From Candidatus Gallispira edinburgensis (GTDB lineage Bacteria; Bacillota; Clostridia; Lachnospirales; CAG-274), in contig CAJFNV010000002.1 in assembly GCA_904395805.1 (NCBI GenBank), forward strand, positions 1 through 36,519: DNA of 36,519 nt. The letters are read 5' to 3'. A program made the translations under genes and the position numbers. Shown here one piece after another: positions 31,821-36,519 of the stretch; the stretch's first letter is position 1; each line of letters opens with the position of its first letter. Below the pieces are notes generated by a model, which ran no database searches, was not told the DNA's origin, and worked only from the letters and a program-made list of their open reading frames with translations.

Positions 31821-33386
31821 TTAATTTCCCCCTCTGATAACAGCCTCGGCACATTTCACCCCGTCAACAGCTGCCGACATTATACCTCCCGCATAGCCGC
31901 AGCCTTCACCGCAGGGATAAAGTCCCTCAACATTTGTTGACATAAAATTTTCACCTCTGGTTATTCTCACAGGAGATGAAGACCTGCTTTCAACAGCTGT
32001 CATTACAGCATCATCACAGGCAAAGCCTTTGATCTTTTTATCCATTTCCCTTAGTGCAAGCTCAAAGGACTCATTCATAAATTCGGGAAAAACATTCCTT
32101 ATATCCGTATATGTCACTCCCGGCTTATAGCTTGGCATAACACTTCCTGCTCCCACAGATGCTTTCTTATTTAAAAAGTCACCGACCTTCTGAACAGGAG
32201 CATTGTAATTGCTTCCGCCCGCAATATATGCCTTCTTTTCAAGGCTCCTCTGCATTTCCACACCTGCAAGAACATAGTCAGAACCGAAGTCCTCTGTATT
32301 TATACCTATAAGAAGTGCGGAATTTGCATTTTCCAGATTTCTTTTGTAATAACTCATACCGTTTGTAACAACACTTTCACTTTCCGATGCTGCTCCCACA
32401 ACTACACCTCCGGGACACATACAAAAGGTATAAGCACTTCTTCCGTTAGACAAATGTGCCACAAGCTTGTAATCTGCCGCAGGCAGATACTTTGCAAATT
32501 CTCCGTACTGAGCCTTGTTTATCATTTCCTGACTGTGCTCGATCCTTACACCCATAGCAAAAGGCTTCTGTATCATATCCACACCTTTTTTATAAAGCAT
32601 TTCAAAGGTATCTCTTGCAGAGTGACCTATTGCCATAATTACATTGTCACAATCATACTCTCTGTTATTAACAGCAACAGACTTTACTTTGCCATTTTCA
32701 ATAACAATGTCACTTACCCTGCTGTCAAAATGTATTTCTCCCCCGAGAGAAATAATTTCTTCCCTTATGTTTTTTACAATATTCACAAGCTTGTCCGTTC
32801 CTATATGAGGCTTTGCTTCATATAAAATTTCTTCGGGTCCGCCGAATTTCACAAATTCCTCTAATACATATCTGCACCTTATATCCTTTATACCCGTTGT
32901 AAGCTTGCCGTCTGAAAAGGTTCCTGCACCGCCCTCGCCAAACTGTACATTGGACTTTGTGTCAAGCTTTCTGCCATACCAGAAGCCGTTTATTGCCTTC
33001 TGTCTTTCCTCAACATCATATCCTCTTTCAAATATAACAGGTCTTGCCCCTGCTCTTGCAAGAGTAAGTCCCGCAAGCATACCGGCAGGACCAAATCCTA
33101 TTATAACAGGTCTTTTTTCAAAATTGCTTTTTTGCGGAATAATGTATTCAGTCTTTTTAGCCTTTGAAACATTTTTTATTCTTAAGTATCTGTCCTCATT
33201 ATCAACACTTGCTTCAACAGCCAGATTGTAAAAAACATCAGTTTTTTCCCTTGCGTCAACAGATTTTTTTACTATCTTAACATATTTTATATTTTGACAT
33301 CTGAGTATTCTCTTTACTTTATTTATAATAAGCTCATCACTTATTTTTTCCCTTACGGAAATTTTAATATTAGATATTTTAAGCAT
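31821..33386 (-). CDS. FAD-dependent dehydrogenase, COG2509 family
   Basis: The 521-residue flavoprotein has an N-terminal alpha/beta domain of about 90 residues, then the FAD Rossmann motif VIIGFGPAGMLAGLTLARAG. NVQFGEGGAGTFSDGKL, MAIGHSARDTFEML and a C-terminal SSSPVRITRGENF...GLYPCGEGCGYAGGIMSAA segment define this group of uncharacterised FAD-dependent dehydrogenases. The reaction is unknown. The ATG at 33386 overlaps the region just after the upstream gene's stop (3-nt gap), and AAGGAG is shared with the end of that gene, so the pair is translationally linked. Confidence 0.9.
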   Translation of the reverse strand: MLKISNIKISVREKISDELIINKVKRILRCQNIKYVKIVKKSVDAREKTDVFYNLAVEASVDNEDRYLRIKNVSKAKKTEYIIPQKSNFEKRPVIIGFGPAGMLAGLTLARAGARPVIFERGYDVEERQKAINGFWYGRKLDTKSNVQFGEGGAGTFSDGKLTTGIKDIRCRYVLEEFVKFGGPEEILYEAKPHIGTDKLVNIVKNIREEIISLGGEIHFDSRVSDIVIENGKVKSVAVNNREYDCDNVIMAIGHSARDTFEMLYKKGVDMIQKPFAMGVRIEHSQEMINKAQYGEFAKYLPAADYKLVAHLSNGRSAYTFCMCPGGVVVGAASESESVVTNGMSYYKRNLENANSALLIGINTEDFGSDYVLAGVEMQRSLEKKAYIAGGSNYNAPVQKVGDFLNKKASVGAGSVMPSYKPGVTYTDIRNVFPEFMNESFELALREMDKKIKGFACDDAVMTAVESRSSSPVRITRGENFMSTNVEGLYPCGEGCGYAGGIMSAAVDGVKCAEAVIRGGN

Positions 33387-33389
33387 AAA

Positions 33390-34613
33390 TTACTCCTTCA
33401 TTGCCGCTGACCTGCCTGCAAGCCTTCCGCTGCTCCATGCCCACTGTAAATTGTAGCCGCCGCAGTCACCGTATATATCAAGAACTTCACCGCAGCCATA
33501 CAGTCCTTCAACAATCCTTGACTCCATTGTTCTGCTGTCAAATTCATCGGTAAGGGCACCCCCTGCAGTTACCTGTGCATTCTGAAATCCCTTTGTTCCC
33601 GTTATTTCAAGTTCATAATTCTTAATAAGTGATGTCATAGCCCATAAAAGCTGTCTGTTAAGCTCACTTACTTTAAAAGAAAGCTTCTCAATTCCCGCTT
33701 TCCTGGCGACAAGGTTTCCTATCCTCTTGTTCAGAAGTCCCACAAAATAATTTTCCATAGTCATATGCCCAAGACAGTCTTTTCTGCTTTCAAGAATATC
33801 ATATACCTCTTTAGGGGAATACCCGGGCATAAAATCAAGAGCAACCTTTAAATTCTTTTTAAAAGCCGCCTTTACCGAAAGCTGAAAAACAGGAGGTCCG
33901 GAAATGCCGTAATCCGTAAAAAGCACCTCTCCCTGCTCTTCACTTATAATATTGTCCTTGTATATAAGGCTTACTCTTCCCGTAAACTTAATACCCTGCA
34001 GACTCTTGACCTCTTTTGGATCAGTCTTAAGCTGTACAAGAGCAGGTGCTGTATTTGTTATTGTATGACCAAGTTTATTAAGCAAATCAAAGGCAGAACC
34101 GTCAGAGCCCAGAACAGGAGAAGCACATCCGCCCCCTGCAACAATGACCTTATCCGCACTTACATTTCTTCCGTCCTTAGCCTCTATTTTAAACTTCCAT
34201 TTATTCCTTTTAATATCCGTAACATAAAACCCGGTCATTATTTCAATTCCAAGCCTTGACAGTTCATTTCTCAATGCATCAGATACGGCAGAAGCCTGTT
34301 CCGAAAAAGGATAAAGCTTTCCGTCCTTTTCCTCTTTAGGAAAAACGCCCAGACGATTAAAAAAGTTTACCGTATTGTCAACAGTAAACTCATCTAAAGC
34401 ATATGAAACAAAGCCCTTGTTCCTGCCGTAATAATTATTTATGCCCGCATTTATATTGCTGTAATTACATCTGCCGTTTCCTGTTGCAAGTATTTTTTTA
34501 CCGACTCTGTCAAGTCTTTCAAGTATAATAATTTCCGCCCCGGGATCAGTATAAGCTGCCTCAATAGCTGCCGCCATACCTGATGCCCCTCCGCCGACTA
34601 TTGCTAATTTCAT
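33390..34613 (-). CDS. HI0933/BaiN-family NAD(P)/FAD-dependent oxidoreductase
   Basis: The 407-residue flavoprotein belongs to the HI0933 family (COG2081). It has the N-terminal FAD motif AIVGGGASGMAAAIEAA, RVGKKILATGNGRCNYSN, the VIVAGGGCASPVLGSDGSAFDLL strand and the C-terminal signature FQNAQVTAGGALTDEFDSRTMESRIVEGLYGCGEVLD. One clostridial member (BaiN) has been reported to reduce bile-acid intermediates, but the family is broad and no bai genes are here, so no substrate is assigned. GGAG precedes the ATG. It is first of the two-gene flavoprotein operon. Confidence 0.92.
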   Translation of the reverse strand: MKLAIVGGGASGMAAAIEAAYTDPGAEIIILERLDRVGKKILATGNGRCNYSNINAGINNYYGRNKGFVSYALDEFTVDNTVNFFNRLGVFPKEEKDGKLYPFSEQASAVSDALRNELSRLGIEIMTGFYVTDIKRNKWKFKIEAKDGRNVSADKVIVAGGGCASPVLGSDGSAFDLLNKLGHTITNTAPALVQLKTDPKEVKSLQGIKFTGRVSLIYKDNIISEEQGEVLFTDYGISGPPVFQLSVKAAFKKNLKVALDFMPGYSPKEVYDILESRKDCLGHMTMENYFVGLLNKRIGNLVARKAGIEKLSFKVSELNRQLLWAMTSLIKNYELEITGTKGFQNAQVTAGGALTDEFDSRTMESRIVEGLYGCGEVLDIYGDCGGYNLQWAWSSGRLAGRSAAMKE

Positions 34614-34663
34614 TTCTATTCTCCAATCCGAACAGTTTAAAGAACTGCAATTATTTTAGTTAT

Positions 34664-34692
34664 AGAATAGCATAATACTTCTCTCAAGTCAA
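34664..34692 (-). promoter_or_regulatory. Promoter of the flavoprotein operon
   Basis: TTGACT (34692-34687), 17 nt, TATTCT (34669-34664) on the minus strand, about 50 nt before the HI0933-type gene. Confidence 0.78.
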
Positions 34693-34699
34693 CATAACA

Positions 34700-34840
34700 T
34701 ATATTATCGGAACTCTGTTCCGATTGCCGTATGCCACGGCGGCATCCCTTCGGACTGCCAATATAACATCCTCGGCTAACGCCTCGGTGACTTTTCGCAC
34801 AAAATTGAAAACAAGCTTTCATTTTGTTGCTCATAAGTCA
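34700..34840. repeat. Intergenic palindromic repeat cluster
   Basis: ATCGGAAC/GTTCCGAT, the GCCGTATGCCACGGCGGC region and GGCATCCCTTCGGACTGCC form short stems, with CCTCGG occurring twice around GCTAACG. The 65-codon minus reading frame across it reads only through repeats. The rest of 34614-34966 has the promoter described and a GGGATTT/AAATCCC inverted pair near 34887-34926 without a T-tract. Confidence 0.5.
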
Positions 34841-34966
34841 TATTATCCAAATTAAATCCTCTTGTCATTCTCTCAAATATTTATAATAGGGATTTCTCCT
34901 TAATACAGCCTATTTTCTCATAAATCCCTTAAGCCGATAACATTATCTTTTTTATTTTAACCGTTA

Positions 34967-36298
34967 TCAATTCTTTTCCACAACCCGTTGATAAATAAAT
35001 ACAGATGCCACAGCAGTGACCCATTCAGCAACAACAAAGGCATACCATACCCCCTCAGCTCCCATCAAACGGCTTAAAATAAAAGCTGCGGGAATAATTA
35101 TAATAACATACCTGAGCAATGAAATAATAAGGGAAGGCAATCCCATTCCAAGCCCTTCAAGAGTTCCCGAAGAAGTTACTGACACTGATGATACTATAAA
35201 ACCAAAGCTTATAATACTAAGTGCCATTCCTCCTGCCTTAAGAGTTTCACTGTTTGAAGTGAAAAATCCCATAAGTTCCCCTGGAACAGCTAAGCATAAA
35301 ACCATACCCAAAGCCATAATAAATGCGATCATTACAAGTCCTGTTATATAAATATCTCTTACTCTTTTATGCTCACCTGCTCCGTAATTATATCCCACTA
35401 TAGGCCTCATACCCTGAACTATACCGTTTGCAGGCAGATAAAGAAAAGTCTGGAGCTTATAATAAACACCAAGTACAAGAACATAGATCTGTGAATACAT
35501 AGAAAGTATTGCATTTAACGCCGAAATCAAAAGTGAAGGCAAGGCAAGATTAAGTGTTGATGAAATACCTATTACATAAAGCTTTTTTATTATTTCACCC
35601 TCAGGCTTAATGTACTTCATTCCCAATTTAACATTAATGGGCTTTATTACATAAATAACTATATAAATAATGAGAGTAAGTACCTGCCCTATTACAGTTG
35701 CGATTGCCGCACCTTCTATACCCATGGGCGGAATAAATCCAAAGCCGAAAATAAATACAGGGTCTAAAATAATATTTGCAATACATCCGCAAAGCATGCT
35801 TATCATTGACACAGCCATTTTCCCGACTGACTGAAATATTTTCTCAAAGGACAATCCCAAAGCCACTATTACAGAAAAGCCAAACACAATGTTTGAATAC
35901 CTTATTCCCAGAGAAATAATTTCCGTATCACTTGTGTACATTTTAAGAAATGCAGGCATAACTCCAATACATACTGCAGTCAATACAGCTCCGTGAAGGG
36001 CATTTAATATAAGTCCCTGAGTAGCTGCCTTGTTTGCCATATTAATGTTTCCTGCTCCGTTATAAAAGGATATGATCGCATTTATACCCACACCGAAGCC
36101 TATTGCCGCAGCATTTACAAGATTTTGTATGGGATAAACAAGTGAAAGAGCTGTCATAGCATTTTCACTTATCTTTGCAACAAAAAAACTGTCTACAATA
36201 TTATACAGGGAATTAACAAGCATAGAGATAACCATAGGAAGTGCCATTGACATAATAAGCGGCAAAATCGGTTTCTCCTTCATAAAAGTCTGATCCAT
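34967..36298 (-). CDS. MATE family efflux transporter
   Basis: The 443-residue membrane protein has about twelve helices in two MatE halves. The N-terminal LIMSMALPMVISMLVNSLYNIVDSFFVAK is the family signature, mirrored by the second-half segment LALPSLLISALNAILSMYSQI and PLVGYNYGAG-like GMRPIVGYNYGAG. MATE proteins use Na+ or H+ gradients to export cationic drugs or other metabolites; the substrate cannot be read from sequence. AAAGGAG precedes the ATG at 7-nt spacing. It is transcribed alone. Confidence 0.95.
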   Translation of the reverse strand: MDQTFMKEKPILPLIMSMALPMVISMLVNSLYNIVDSFFVAKISENAMTALSLVYPIQNLVNAAAIGFGVGINAIISFYNGAGNINMANKAATQGLILNALHGAVLTAVCIGVMPAFLKMYTSDTEIISLGIRYSNIVFGFSVIVALGLSFEKIFQSVGKMAVSMISMLCGCIANIILDPVFIFGFGFIPPMGIEGAAIATVIGQVLTLIIYIVIYVIKPINVKLGMKYIKPEGEIIKKLYVIGISSTLNLALPSLLISALNAILSMYSQIYVLVLGVYYKLQTFLYLPANGIVQGMRPIVGYNYGAGEHKRVRDIYITGLVMIAFIMALGMVLCLAVPGELMGFFTSNSETLKAGGMALSIISFGFIVSSVSVTSSGTLEGLGMGLPSLIISLLRYVIIIIPAAFILSRLMGAEGVWYAFVVAEWVTAVASVFIYQRVVEKN

Positions 36299-36317
36299 TT
36301 TTACACTCCTTTAAATT

Positions 36318-36370
36318 CAAGTTTATAATTTATAATTTATAATGCATAATGTACAATTCATAATTTTACA
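36318..36370. repeat. AT-rich short iterated repeat
   Basis: Repeated TATAATTTATAATTTATAATGCATAA-type words and related TACAATTCATAATTTTACAT run upstream of the MATE gene. This is low-complexity sequence that includes possible -10 boxes. Confidence 0.5.
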
Positions 36371-36431
36371 TTATTTTCCAAACAGTGCTCTAAATTCCGG
36401 TTTAACTCACCAACAACCTGACAACCCACCA

Positions 36432-36510
36432 TCTGTAGGGGCGAGCATTGCTCGCCCGCAATCAGCCTCCTTTAAAAAGGAGGGGGACCGCGTCAGCGGT
36501 GGAGGATTTT
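36432..36510. repeat. Two palindromic intergenic repeats at the right edge
   Basis: GGGCGAGCATTGCTCGCCC (near 36438-36456) is a near-perfect hairpin of a style common in clostridial spacers. It is followed by CCTCCTTT/AAAGGAGG (near 36466-36484), ACCGC/GCGGT and GGAGGATT, which match the layout of the repeat at 19015-19068. Confidence 0.65.
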
Positions 36511-36519
36511 CACTCCTCA

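Noticed and set aside
34637-34834. 65-codon minus-strand ORF before the flavoprotein operon
   Set aside because: It reads through short palindromic repeats, overlaps the operon promoter and has no ribosome binding site.

Overview
The window is about 36.5 kb of low-GC DNA with strong GGAGG-type ribosome binding sites, consensus sigma-A promoters, a T-box riboswitch, a biotin-dependent sodium-pump decarboxylase cluster and many flavin/redox genes. This points to an anaerobic member of the Firmicutes, class Clostridia, probably Lachnospirales or a close relative. The taxonomic call is inference. No rRNA, tRNA, CRISPR array or intact transposon is visible. Most genes lie on the minus strand.

Region 1-9.2 kb. 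A broken ABC ATPase remnant at the left edge is followed by ligA on the plus strand. Convergent to ligA is a six-gene minus-strand operon: flavin reductase, FMN reductase-like protein, aldo/keto reductase, S-layer-anchored cyclophilin-like protein, exported stalk-domain flavodoxin, second aldo/keto reductase. Its consensus promoter overlaps TGACA-N3-TGTCA palindromes. A matching operator lies on the promoter of the adjacent tetR-flavodoxin pair, so a TetR-controlled redox regulon is likely.

Region 9.2-20.9 kb. A T-box-controlled type 2 trpB stands alone. Next comes a MacAB-like efflux operon in which the adaptor gene overlaps the ATPase gene by 86 nt. Then follow a probable operon of TPR protein, ThiD, asparaginase and a D-lactate dehydrogenase/VanH-type enzyme, and a ttcA-tyrosine recombinase pair.

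Region 20.9-23.1 kb. This is the strangest stretch. A hairpin-rich repeat block is followed by about 1.25 kb of G-poor, about 21% GC DNA without an ORF. That stretch is bracketed on the minus strand by a consensus promoter with a perfect 16-bp palindrome and by a strong intrinsic terminator. It is either a long noncoding transcript or a decayed regulated gene.

Region 23.1-29.7 kb. Five genes encode a biotin-linked Na+-pump decarboxylase or transcarboxylase: a divergent acyl-CoA carboxyltransferase, OadG, biotin carrier, OadB and an OadA/5S-type carboxyltransferase. A divergent LysR regulator with an inverted repeat in the shared promoter region is their likely controller, and it is followed by a DEDDh exonuclease.

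Region 29.65-36.5 kb. A 301-bp block of tandem hairpins lies between two perfect 31-bp copies of the exonuclease terminator. Then come a His/Cys-rich YmaF protein, a split LysO lysine exporter behind a structured leader, two flavoprotein oxidoreductases (COG2509 and HI0933/BaiN types), a MATE exporter, and palindromic intergenic repeats at the right edge.
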